A DNA stretch of 64,000 nucleotides. Source: JAALLB01 sp964502215 (GTDB lineage: Bacteria > Pseudomonadota > Alphaproteobacteria > Rhizobiales > Rhizobiaceae). Below the pieces are notes generated by a model. That model searched no databases. It was not told the DNA's origin and was given only the letters and a program-made list of their open reading frames with translations. The position numbers and the translations under genes are program-made. The stretch is taken from contig CAZCUN010000011.1 of assembly GCA_964502215.1 (NCBI GenBank), positions 1-64,000 on the forward strand, given 5' to 3'. Shown in pieces: positions 9,258 through 17,743 of this stretch (positions are counted from its first letter, which is position 1; each line of letters begins with the position of its first letter).

Positions 9258-10370
9258 ATGATAAGTGGAAGAATTAATAGATTATATGCAACTAACTTTC
9301 GGTTGCTTAAAAAATTACATCTTCCCCTCGATTATCTTGCTGTTTATCTTGGAGAGAATGGCACAGGTAAAACTAATATTTATCGAGCATTAGAACTGTG
9401 TCACCACGCAGCATTGGGCGATATTTCAAAATGGCTTGCAAAACAAGGCGGGATGGATTCCACAATGTGGGCGGGAGAAATTCGTGCACATGAGAAACCT
9501 ACTATAACAGTAAGTATCGAATTAGGCGATTATTGCTACACTATAACTCTAGGCTTTCGATCGAATACAATGGCAGCCTTTGATAATGAGCCACTTATCA
9601 AAGAAGAGCTTCTTGAATTTATATTCAATGACCGCAAGCAGATGGTCATGCACAGAACGGGTCCCTCAGTTAAAATATCCGATACCAATAAAAAGATAAA
9701 AAACCTTGATTTTCAGCTACTGCTAACAGAAACAGCCTTATCAACAATTCCAGCAGAAATGGCCTCAAATGAGCTTGCTTCATTTCGCAACACACTATTG
9801 GATTGGCGTTTTTATCACTCCTTCCGTGTTGATGAAGGCGCACCCATTAGACAACAATGTAATGCAATAACAGCAACAAAGTTAGATGCTGATGGCGCTA
9901 ACCTTGCTGCCGTATTTGCAACCCTAGAATGGATTAGAGAAGATGCTGCTGATTTAAAGTCAATTGTTAGTCAGGGCTTTAATGGCGCAAAATTAGTACT
10001 GCCGTACCCATCTGACAAAGCAGAGTTTTCAATGGTTTGGCCTGACATGCCAAAACGACCCTTTAAGCAATCTGAATTATCAGATGGTACAATTCAATTT
10101 TTAGCACTTTGCGGTGCATTATTATCTTATAACACGCCTCGCGTGATTGTTCTAAACGAGCCTGAAACAAGCTTACACGTAGATATGATGCCATCGCTTG
10201 CAAGACTAATTTCAAAAGCAAGCGAGGTCTCACAAATTATTGTGGTAACGCACTCCGAAAGACTGACTTTAGAATTAGAGCAGCTATGCGCCTGCCCCAT
10301 AAGAAAAGTGTACAAAGATAAGGGAGAAACAAAAATAGAAAATCTTAGTAAATTCGGAGAATACGAATAA
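9258..10370 (+). CDS. Stand-alone RecF/OLD-like AAA ATPase (AAA_21 type)
   Basis: 370-aa ABC/SMC-type ATPase. Walker A is GENGTGKTN (~residue 31), a Q-loop-like segment follows, then the signature-like SELSDGTIQF (~270), Walker B VIVLNEPETSLH (~295) and the switch histidine IIVVTHSER (~325). This is the core of the RecF/OLD/AAA_21 families, but no TOPRIM nuclease follows and no partner gene is adjacent. It lies 9 bp after hemF with no clear ribosome binding site, so it may be co-transcribed. The role is unknown: DNA repair or defence ATPase are possibilities. Confidence 0.75.
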   Translation: MISGRINRLYATNFRLLKKLHLPLDYLAVYLGENGTGKTNIYRALELCHHAALGDISKWLAKQGGMDSTMWAGEIRAHEKPTITVSIELGDYCYTITLGFRSNTMAAFDNEPLIKEELLEFIFNDRKQMVMHRTGPSVKISDTNKKIKNLDFQLLLTETALSTIPAEMASNELASFRNTLLDWRFYHSFRVDEGAPIRQQCNAITATKLDADGANLAAVFATLEWIREDAADLKSIVSQGFNGAKLVLPYPSDKAEFSMVWPDMPKRPFKQSELSDGTIQFLALCGALLSYNTPRVIVLNEPETSLHVDMMPSLARLISKASEVSQIIVVTHSERLTLELEQLCACPIRKVYKDKGETKIENLSKFGEYE

Positions 10371-10414
10371 ACTCTGAAAAAAATTACTGTATGAGCACAC
10401 AAATTCTTTGCAGT

Positions 10415-11650
10415 TTATATCAACCCCAACAACTCATCGCGTTCAAGCCTAAACCCACTCTCCACCCAAGTCTCCTCAAGCGCCTTAAGTCTCGCCCCCA
10501 TTTCAGGGCCTGCTTCCATTCCTGACTTGATTAAATCTTGACCTTGCAATGGAAATTTTGGGCGCGACCAACCTTGAGCATGAGCAATCAGCTTGAGCAT
10601 GGCATCGCCACCTGTATTTTCTTCGCGGCCACGTAGGTGAACAACCTCAAGTTTCATCGCATCAAGCAAACCTTGTGCGTCACTTCTATATAAAAGCTTT
10701 TCTAATTCAGCAGTTTTCATATCAGGTTTTGGTGCAGGATTATCAGCCCAAGCAAGCATCCGCTGAGTTTCTTTTTTGGAAAAAGTCATCCGCTTGCTCA
10801 TGAGCTTCATGGTATCAACATCAGGTCGCACCATACCCATCAAACGAAAAAGTGCATCAGCCTGCCAGCCTTGTTCTTGCTCTAGTCGCAAAAGACCAGG
10901 TATTGCATCCGTTCCCCATTTATGCGTTTCAGGAATAACACCCCCTAATATCCCAGTCGTACGCATCCATAAGATTGCACGAGTAGGGTCAGGCGCTGCC
11001 AGCATCTTTTTAAGTTCCATCCAAACCCGCTCAACCGACAAACCTTCAAGCAACATTCGGTTTGTACTACATGCTTTCAAACCAGCTGCATCAGGCCGCC
11101 CTTCTCCATACCAAGCAAAGAACCGAAAGAACCTCAAAATTCGAAGACTGTCTTCGCGTATTCGGGTTTCAGCATCACCAATAAAGCGCACAACTTTGTT
11201 TTGAATATCAGGGTAGCCGTTCACCAAATCATAAACTTTGCCTTCGCGGTCGCAGTATAATCCGTTGATGGTTAAATCGCGACGGTTTGCATCTTCTTCC
11301 CAATCCGTACCAAATGCCACCACGGCATGGCGACCATCAGTTTCAATATCTTTTCGAAGTGTTGTTACTTCAAACGCTTTGCCATTAATCACAGCTGTTA
11401 CTGTGCCATGTTCAATCCCTGTTGGAACAGCTTTATGTTCTGCTGCTTGCAAACGTTCAACGACGTCTTGCGGTAGAACCGTTGTGCAAAGGTCGACATC
11501 ATTGACAGGCATTCCCATCAAGGTATTTCGAACTGCCCCACCCGCAACACGCGCATCACCGCCATTGGAACACAAAATATCAAACAGCGCTTGCAAGGCT
11601 TCATCCTGCAACCAAGCATCTGAAATTATAACGTCGTTTAACTCATTCAT
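10415..11650 (-). CDS. cca: CCA tRNA nucleotidyltransferase / poly(A) polymerase family
   Basis: 411-aa class II nucleotidyltransferase that adds or repairs the 3' CCA of tRNAs. Conserved pieces are VAGGAVRNTLMG with the catalytic pair in VNDVDLCTT (~residues 40-57), the basic motif RRDLTINGLY (~130), and RILRFFRFFAWYG (~170) of the tRNA-binding head. The longer, divergent C-terminal part fits alphaproteobacterial members. The start overlaps the NUDIX gene stop by 4 bp (ATGA type). The block DUF1285-NUDIX-cca is a recurring order in Hyphomicrobiales. Confidence 0.9.
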   Translation of the reverse strand: MNELNDVIISDAWLQDEALQALFDILCSNGGDARVAGGAVRNTLMGMPVNDVDLCTTVLPQDVVERLQAAEHKAVPTGIEHGTVTAVINGKAFEVTTLRKDIETDGRHAVVAFGTDWEEDANRRDLTINGLYCDREGKVYDLVNGYPDIQNKVVRFIGDAETRIREDSLRILRFFRFFAWYGEGRPDAAGLKACSTNRMLLEGLSVERVWMELKKMLAAPDPTRAILWMRTTGILGGVIPETHKWGTDAIPGLLRLEQEQGWQADALFRLMGMVRPDVDTMKLMSKRMTFSKKETQRMLAWADNPAPKPDMKTAELEKLLYRSDAQGLLDAMKLEVVHLRGREENTGGDAMLKLIAHAQGWSRPKFPLQGQDLIKSGMEAGPEMGARLKALEETWVESGFRLERDELLGLI

Positions 11651-12267
11651 TTAAAAACCCTATGATGCAGAACGCGAATCATGCCCGCTGTTACACCCCA
11701 GATATAATGCTCTAGATAAGGCATTGCATAGAAAAATCGTTCTTGGTCATTCCAAGTTTTACTAGTCTTTTGGTGATTAGCCTCATCCATCAAAAACGAA
11801 AGCGGCACTTCGAACATATAATCGACTTCGTCAGGACTTATCTCAAAATCGGCACCCTCGCGGACAAACCCTACGATGGGCGCAACGCGGTATCCTGAAC
11901 CTGTGTGATAATCAGGCAAACGCCCCATGATCTCAACTTCATTGATATCAAGTCCAATTTCTTCCCAAGCCTCACGAAGAGCAGCAGCTTCGGGGGATGC
12001 GTCGTCTTCATCAATTTTGCCACCAGGAAAAGCAATTTGCCCTGAATGATTATTCAGTGTTTCCGTGCGTTTGGTCAAAATCACATTGACCTCGCCTTTG
12101 CGCTCAATCAACCCAATTAAAACAGCCGCATGTTTTTTAGCATTTGCGATAATACTTTCTTGCATGCCATCATTGAGATAATAATCGCCATCAACTTCGC
12201 CATCAGCAAAATTTAATTTACTTAAAAGCTTGGCGCGAACTTCAGGTTGTGAAAACTTCAATGACAC
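11647..12267 (-). CDS. CoA pyrophosphatase (NUDIX, NudL-like)
   Basis: 206-aa NUDIX hydrolase. The CoA-pyrophosphatase signature TETLNNHSGQIAFPGGKI (~residues 66-83) is followed by a canonical Nudix box, GGKIDEDD...REAWEEIGL (~81-103). The family cleaves CoA and acyl-CoAs to phosphopantetheine and 3',5'-ADP in the cytosol. It is flanked by the DUF1285 gene (5 bp) and overlaps cca, so these three are one transcript. Confidence 0.88.
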   Translation of the reverse strand: MSLKFSQPEVRAKLLSKLNFADGEVDGDYYLNDGMQESIIANAKKHAAVLIGLIERKGEVNVILTKRTETLNNHSGQIAFPGGKIDEDDASPEAAALREAWEEIGLDINEVEIMGRLPDYHTGSGYRVAPIVGFVREGADFEISPDEVDYMFEVPLSFLMDEANHQKTSKTWNDQERFFYAMPYLEHYIWGVTAGMIRVLHHRVFK

Positions 12268-12272
12268 AATGT

Positions 12273-12887
12273 TTACGCACTTAATTTGGCAAGTTCATCT
12301 GCAGGCATGATTGGAAAAACTTCCCCCTTGCTTCGCACCGCAAACATCAACCTGCCATCAACTTCTATTTCTTCGCCATATTCAATTAATTCATACATTA
12401 CAGGACGTGCAAGAACGGCCTCTAAACGTCCACGTATAAGCACATAAGGTTTGACGCCATTATTTTCTGGCACAACAACAAAGCGTAATGGGTTATCATG
12501 GCCTATCTCAACCACATCATCCATATTTGTGCGTATAGTGATAACCTGCTCGCCATTTTCTTCATGTGCATTCATTTCAACTGCAATAAAATGCGCGTCT
12601 TCTACCGTGATACCAACAAGCTCAACAGGTGTTACAAGATAAGTCTTACCATCTTCATCCTTACGCAGAACAGTTGAAAAAAGTTGTACCAGCGCCTTAC
12701 GACCAATTGGTGTTCCCATATAAAACCAAGTTCCATCAGCCTTGATTTCCATTGGAATATCGCCGCAAAAGTCAGGATGCCATTGATCCACAGGTGGCAG
12801 ACCTTTTTCTTTCTTACCAGCGCGTGAAATCAGCGCTTCAAGGCCACTTAACCCTTTGGCAACCTGATTATCCTCAATTTCTGCCAT
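12273..12887 (-). CDS. DUF1285 domain protein
   Basis: 204-aa cytosolic protein of the DUF1285 family, function unknown. The motifs WHPDFCGDIPMEI, DGTWFYMGTPIGRKALVQLFSTVL and YLVTPVELVGITVED are typical. I chose the ATG at 12887 (MAEIEDNQ) because an AGAAAG sits at a suitable distance; a start 27 nt earlier is also open. First gene of the operon with the CoA pyrophosphatase and cca; divergent from the MoxR cluster. Confidence 0.85.
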   Translation of the reverse strand: MAEIEDNQVAKGLSGLEALISRAGKKEKGLPPVDQWHPDFCGDIPMEIKADGTWFYMGTPIGRKALVQLFSTVLRKDEDGKTYLVTPVELVGITVEDAHFIAVEMNAHEENGEQVITIRTNMDDVVEIGHDNPLRFVVVPENNGVKPYVLIRGRLEAVLARPVMYELIEYGEEIEVDGRLMFAVRSKGEVFPIMPADELAKLSA

Positions 12888-13019
12888 AATTATTCTTTCT
12901 AACAGACTTATCACATTTTAGTTTATGTGAATCATTACACTTGAAGTCACACAATCAACAACTACCATGCTATATATAAGATACAATTTCTATTCTAAAG
13001 AATTATGCGGAGTTTATTT

Positions 13020-14030
13020 ATGAACGCAACTGACAAAACCCTATCCAAATCTCAGGAAAAGGAAGTCATTTTGATGGCTGAAAAAGCTGTTAGCGACATG
13101 AAAAAAGTACGAAAGAATGTCGGACAAGTAATCTTTGGCCAAGAAAAGGTTGTAGACGACACGCTCACTACCATTCTTGCTGGCGGACATGCTTTACTGG
13201 TGGGGCTTCCAGGCCTTGCTAAAACCAAATTGGTTGAAACATTAGGCACCGTGCTTGGCCTTGAGGATAGCCGTATCCAGTTTACACCAGACTTAATGCC
13301 ATCAGATATATTAGGTTCTGAAATTCTACACCAAGACGAAAAAGGCAAACGTTCTTTTCAATTCGTCAAAGGCCCTGTTTTTGCGCAACTTTTAATGGCA
13401 GATGAGATCAACCGTGCGTCTCCAAGAACACAAGCAGCGCTTTTGCAATCTATGCAAGAGTATCACGTTACAATCGCAGGCCAGCGGTACGATCTTCCAG
13501 CCCCTTTCCATGTACTAGCAACACAAAACCCGCTTGAACAAGAAGGCACTTACCCATTACCAGAAGCGCAACTTGACCGCTTCTTAATGCAAGTTGATGT
13601 AGATTACCCAGACATGGAAGCAGAGCGTCGTATTATGTTTGAAACTACAGGCACAAGCGAAACAAGCGCTAAAAAAATTATTGATGCAAAACGCCTAAAA
13701 GAACTGCAAGAACTTGTCCGTCGCCTTCCAGTTGGCGAAAGCGTTGTAAATGCAATTCTAGAACTTGTGCATTCCGCACGTCCAGGCAGTGCCGCACCTG
13801 AAGTTGAAAACTTCATTTCTTGGGGACCAGGCCCACGTGCTTCTCAAGCGCTGATGCTAACAGTACGCGCACGCGCACTTCTCGATGGTCGCTTAGCCCC
13901 ATCGGTTGATGATGTGATTGCACTGGCAGAACCAGTTCTTCAACATAGAATGCAATTGTCATTTGCGGCACGCGCAGAAAACATGACAGTACGTGATGTA
14001 ATCGACACTTTGAAAAACCGCATTGGATAA
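13020..14030 (+). CDS. MoxR family AAA+ ATPase
   Basis: 336-aa MoxR-type AAA+ ATPase, a chaperone-like motor usually acting with a DUF58/VWA protein. Walker A GLPGLAKTK (~66), Walker B LLMADEINRASPRTQAALL (~122), sensor-1 region ATQNPLEQEGTYPLPEAQLDRF (~165) and the helical lid are all present. Start chosen at ATG 13020, with GCGGAG (13006-13011) about 8 nt upstream; the ATG at 13005 precedes this site. It begins a four-gene cluster with the next three genes. Confidence 0.93.
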   Translation: MNATDKTLSKSQEKEVILMAEKAVSDMKKVRKNVGQVIFGQEKVVDDTLTTILAGGHALLVGLPGLAKTKLVETLGTVLGLEDSRIQFTPDLMPSDILGSEILHQDEKGKRSFQFVKGPVFAQLLMADEINRASPRTQAALLQSMQEYHVTIAGQRYDLPAPFHVLATQNPLEQEGTYPLPEAQLDRFLMQVDVDYPDMEAERRIMFETTGTSETSAKKIIDAKRLKELQELVRRLPVGESVVNAILELVHSARPGSAAPEVENFISWGPGPRASQALMLTVRARALLDGRLAPSVDDVIALAEPVLQHRMQLSFAARAENMTVRDVIDTLKNRIG

Positions 14031-14039
14031 GACCTGAAC

Positions 14040-14939
14040 ATGGCACCCCTTGGCGCAATAACACAACGCGAAACCGGACGCGACGCCATAGAACGTGCAA
14101 GAGCACGTGCGAGCTTAATTCCGAATTTGCTCGTAGAAGCACGCCGTGTTGCCAATACTGTTTTTTCTGGTTGGCACGGAAGACGTAAACGTGGTGTCGG
14201 TGAGAACTTTTGGCAGTTTCGTCCTTATTCGCCAGGTGAGAGCATGGCACGAATTGATTGGCGTCGTTCTGCTCGTGATGAAAGCAACATCTTTGTTCAA
14301 GATAAAGAATGGCAGGCAACTCATACAGTATGGCTTTGGGTTGATGAAAGTCCTTCAATGCTTTTCAAGTCAGATATGGCAGATGTTTCAAAACAATCCA
14401 GAGCACTTGTACTTGCTTTTGCCATGGCGGAACTTCTTGCAAAAAGTGGCGAACGCGTTGGTTGGCTTGGTCTTACAAAACCAATTCTAAGCCGCAATGC
14501 CGCTGAAAAACTTGCAGAAGCACTTATCTTAGGTGAGCCTCAAAATAGTTTACCGCCAGCGCCTGACCTAGGACACCATAGCGACCTTATTATCATCAGT
14601 GATTTTCTTGATCCGATTGAGGAAATTGAAACACAATTAGAAAGTCTGTTTAAGCGTGGAACAAGAGGCCATGTTGTTAAAATGGTTGATCCAGTAGAAG
14701 AAACATTCCCCTATTCAGGTCGCATAGAATTTAGCGACCCTGAAACTGGTGAAAAATTCACAGCTGGCAATGCAGAAGTTTTAAAAACCCAATACGAAGC
14801 AGAAATAGCAGCACGATCTGAAGCAATGCGCCAGCTTACCAATAAACTAGGCTGGAGTTTCACGCGCCATCACACAGACAAGCTTGCTTCTGAAACACTT
14901 ATAAAACTTCACACGCATTTAGGGGAGCGCCCATTATAA
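14040..14939 (+). CDS. DUF58 domain protein (VWA-like partner of MoxR)
   Basis: 299-aa protein with the DUF58 signature: GVGENFWQFRPYSPGESMARIDWRRSARDE (~55-85, the RxYxxGD-like and IDWR elements) followed by a degenerate MIDAS-like WVDESPSM (~100). No signal peptide. It starts 9 bp after moxR, and its stop overlaps the next start (TAATG). In this family the product is thought to be a substrate or adaptor of the MoxR ATPase; no biochemical role can be read here. Confidence 0.88.
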   Translation: MAPLGAITQRETGRDAIERARARASLIPNLLVEARRVANTVFSGWHGRRKRGVGENFWQFRPYSPGESMARIDWRRSARDESNIFVQDKEWQATHTVWLWVDESPSMLFKSDMADVSKQSRALVLAFAMAELLAKSGERVGWLGLTKPILSRNAAEKLAEALILGEPQNSLPPAPDLGHHSDLIIISDFLDPIEEIETQLESLFKRGTRGHVVKMVDPVEETFPYSGRIEFSDPETGEKFTAGNAEVLKTQYEAEIAARSEAMRQLTNKLGWSFTRHHTDKLASETLIKLHTHLGERPL

Positions 14940-17743
14940 TGTTTGGTCTTCCCCTCGCCTTCACATCTCCATGGCTTTTAATGGCACTGATATCACTACC
15001 AATCATCTGGTATCTATTGCGCTTAACGCCGCCTAAACCTCAAGAAGAAGTTTTCCCACCAACAAGAATTTTAGCGCGTCTTCAAGAAAAAGAAGAAACA
15101 CCCGCACAAAGTCCCTGGTGGCTAACTCTATTAAGATTGCTAATGGCAGCTCTTGTTATTTTTGCAATGGCAGGCCCAATTCTCAACCCACAAGAATCAT
15201 CCCTAAACGGTGAAGGCCCAATAATGATTGTCATCGATGATGGCTGGGCATCCGCACAAGATTGGGAAGAACGTCGCAACACAGCCCTATCGATTATATC
15301 AGAAGCAAAAGATGCAGATCGCACAGTTATATTAAAGAGCACAGCAGGACATGAAAGTTGGAGCAATGATCCACTAACACCTGAAGATGCAGCAAGCTTA
15401 ATAGAGGCAAGTGAAAGCATAGCAGTTGAACCCAATCATACAAAAATAGCAAGCAAACTAAAATCCACACTCACATCAAGCAAAGCCCAGCAAATTATTT
15501 GGTTATCAGATGGCCTTTCGCGAGATGGCACTGAGACACTCGCAACAGCGATGAAAAGCGCAAACATCGCGACATCACTTTATGAAGCTAAGACAGAAAA
15601 CCTGATTGTAATAGAAGCAATCAGCAATGAACCATCAGAACTCTTCGGCACTCTTTCACGCGTTAAAGCAGATGGTTCGCAACAAGCTACCGTTATTGCC
15701 CGCGACCTAAAAGGCATTGTTATTTCTCGCGTCAATGCATTTTTCTACAATGGTGAAACTAAAGCTAAATTTACCTTTGAAGGGCCAGTTGAATTACGAA
15801 ACCAAATCGCCAGATTAGAAATTGAGTCTGCAAAAAATGCCGCTGCAGTACAACTGCTTGATGATAATAACCGTCGTCGCCTTGTGGGATTGATATCAGG
15901 CGAAAATTTTGACCAGAACCAACCTTTACTTTCACCCCTTTATTATATTTCAAAAGCGCTAGAACCCTTCTCTGATTTACGTCGAGCAGATAATGCAAAC
16001 GTCACCGCTTCTGTTCCTGAACTTATCAACCAAGGTGTTTCCGCAATTGCACTGGCAGATGTTGGTGTTATTAATGAAGCTGCTGAAAAGAAGCTTACTG
16101 AATGGATTGAAAATGGTGGTTTGTTATTACGCTTTTCTGGCCCACGCCTTGCAGCATCACCTGAAGGTACGCTTTTGCCAGTTGATATTCGCCCGGGAGA
16201 TAGAAACCTTGGCGGAGCATTATCTTGGGAAACACCAAAAGCCCTAGCAAGCTTTGGCCGGGAAAGCCCATTCTTTGGCATTAACCCACCTCGAGATGTG
16301 ACCGTCAAAAAACAACTCCTAGCACTTCAAGAAACTGACCTTGAGAAAAAAACTTGGGCAACACTTGAAGATGGCACACCTTTAGTCACAGCTGAAAAAA
16401 GAGGTGCAGGTTGGATTGTATTGTTCCATGTTGGCTCTAATGCTGATTGGTCAAACCTTCCACTTTCAGGTACTTTTGTTGAAATGCTGCGTAGAACGAT
16501 AAACCTATCGCGTTCAAACGGCGCAACATCATCTCAAAGTGAAACAATTTCTCTGCCACCATTGCGCGTCTTAAACGGCCAAGGTCAGTTCACACCCCCA
16601 GATGCAAACATAAAACCATTGGTAATTTCAACTGATGCGTTAAATATAGTTACAGCAGAAAACCCTCCAGGCTTTTATGGAACAGAAGATGGATTTACAG
16701 CCCTTAATTTATTCGAAGAAGAGACAACACTCGTGCCTTTAGAGCAGCAAACATTTATATCAGATTTTGATAAACAAGATTACATTTCAGGTTCAAGTTT
16801 TGATTTCAAAATATGGCTTCTTGTCTTAGCTGCTATTCTTTTAATATTAGACTGTATTGCTGTTCTTTGGATGGCAGGCGCATTACGCGGCAAAAAAATA
16901 CGCTCCCAAGCCCTAACCAGCATTGTCGTTTTCACATTCTTATTAGGAGTGTTTGGCAATAGCTCAACTAGCCTTGCACAAGAACAAGATAAAGACTTCG
17001 ATTTTTCATCAGCACTTGAAACTCGTCTTGCATATGTTTTAACAGGCGTTAGAGAAGTTGATGAGATTAGTGAAGCGGGTATGCGTGGGCTTACGTTCTT
17101 TATTTCTAGCCGCACAGCCCTTGAGCCAGGCGATCCAATTGGTCTTGATATCAGTCAGGATGAATTGTCGTTTTATTCACTTTTATATTGGCCCGTAGAT
17201 CCGCGCGCTGAGCTACCAAGTCCTGAAACAATCGCCCGCATCGACGCTTATATGAAAGAAGGTGGCAGTATATTATTCGACACAAGAGATCAGGTTTCAG
17301 GCGTCCTAGGTGGGACATCAGCTTCACCTGCTGCACGCACCCTACAGCAGATTTTATCAACATTGGACATTCCACCTCTAGAGCCTGTTCCAACAGATCA
17401 TGTTTTAACAAAATCATTCTACCTACTTGATCGCTTTCCAGGGCGATATGCTGGCGGAGATTTATGGATAGAAAAGTCTCAAAACCTCAACCCAGCCGAA
17501 GGCCGTCGCCCAGCACGCGCAGGCGACGGGGTTTCTTCTATTATGATTACGAGCAATGATATGGCAGGGGCTTGGGCGGTTGATAATACACTTCGCCCAT
17601 TGCTTCCAACCATTCCACCAGACCCGACACAGCGCAATTATGCGTATCGCTCTGGTGTTAATTTGATGATGTATGCGCTTACTGGAAACTACAAGGCTGA
17701 CCAAGTGCATTTGCCTGCTCTGCTAGAAAGGTTGGGGCAATAA
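14939..17743 (+). CDS. Large membrane protein: BatA-like N-terminus plus DUF4159
   Basis: 934-aa protein with, in order: an N-terminal BatA-type region with two membrane helices (LAFTSPWLLMALISLPIIWYLLRL, then LLRLLMAALVIFAMAGP at ~60-80), a VWA-like domain (MIVIDDGWASAQDWEERR, ~95), a central extracytoplasmic region with a GATase-like fold (ENGGLLLRFSGPRLA), further helices (~624-645 and ~660) and a C-terminal DUF4159 domain (ELSFYSLLYWPVDPRA ... MKEGGSILFDTRD). It is coupled by TAATG overlaps on both sides. Probably a cell-envelope partner of the MoxR system; function unproven. Confidence 0.85.
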   Translation: MFGLPLAFTSPWLLMALISLPIIWYLLRLTPPKPQEEVFPPTRILARLQEKEETPAQSPWWLTLLRLLMAALVIFAMAGPILNPQESSLNGEGPIMIVIDDGWASAQDWEERRNTALSIISEAKDADRTVILKSTAGHESWSNDPLTPEDAASLIEASESIAVEPNHTKIASKLKSTLTSSKAQQIIWLSDGLSRDGTETLATAMKSANIATSLYEAKTENLIVIEAISNEPSELFGTLSRVKADGSQQATVIARDLKGIVISRVNAFFYNGETKAKFTFEGPVELRNQIARLEIESAKNAAAVQLLDDNNRRRLVGLISGENFDQNQPLLSPLYYISKALEPFSDLRRADNANVTASVPELINQGVSAIALADVGVINEAAEKKLTEWIENGGLLLRFSGPRLAASPEGTLLPVDIRPGDRNLGGALSWETPKALASFGRESPFFGINPPRDVTVKKQLLALQETDLEKKTWATLEDGTPLVTAEKRGAGWIVLFHVGSNADWSNLPLSGTFVEMLRRTINLSRSNGATSSQSETISLPPLRVLNGQGQFTPPDANIKPLVISTDALNIVTAENPPGFYGTEDGFTALNLFEEETTLVPLEQQTFISDFDKQDYISGSSFDFKIWLLVLAAILLILDCIAVLWMAGALRGKKIRSQALTSIVVFTFLLGVFGNSSTSLAQEQDKDFDFSSALETRLAYVLTGVREVDEISEAGMRGLTFFISSRTALEPGDPIGLDISQDELSFYSLLYWPVDPRAELPSPETIARIDAYMKEGGSILFDTRDQVSGVLGGTSASPAARTLQQILSTLDIPPLEPVPTDHVLTKSFYLLDRFPGRYAGGDLWIEKSQNLNPAEGRRPARAGDGVSSIMITSNDMAGAWAVDNTLRPLLPTIPPDPTQRNYAYRSGVNLMMYALTGNYKADQVHLPALLERLGQ

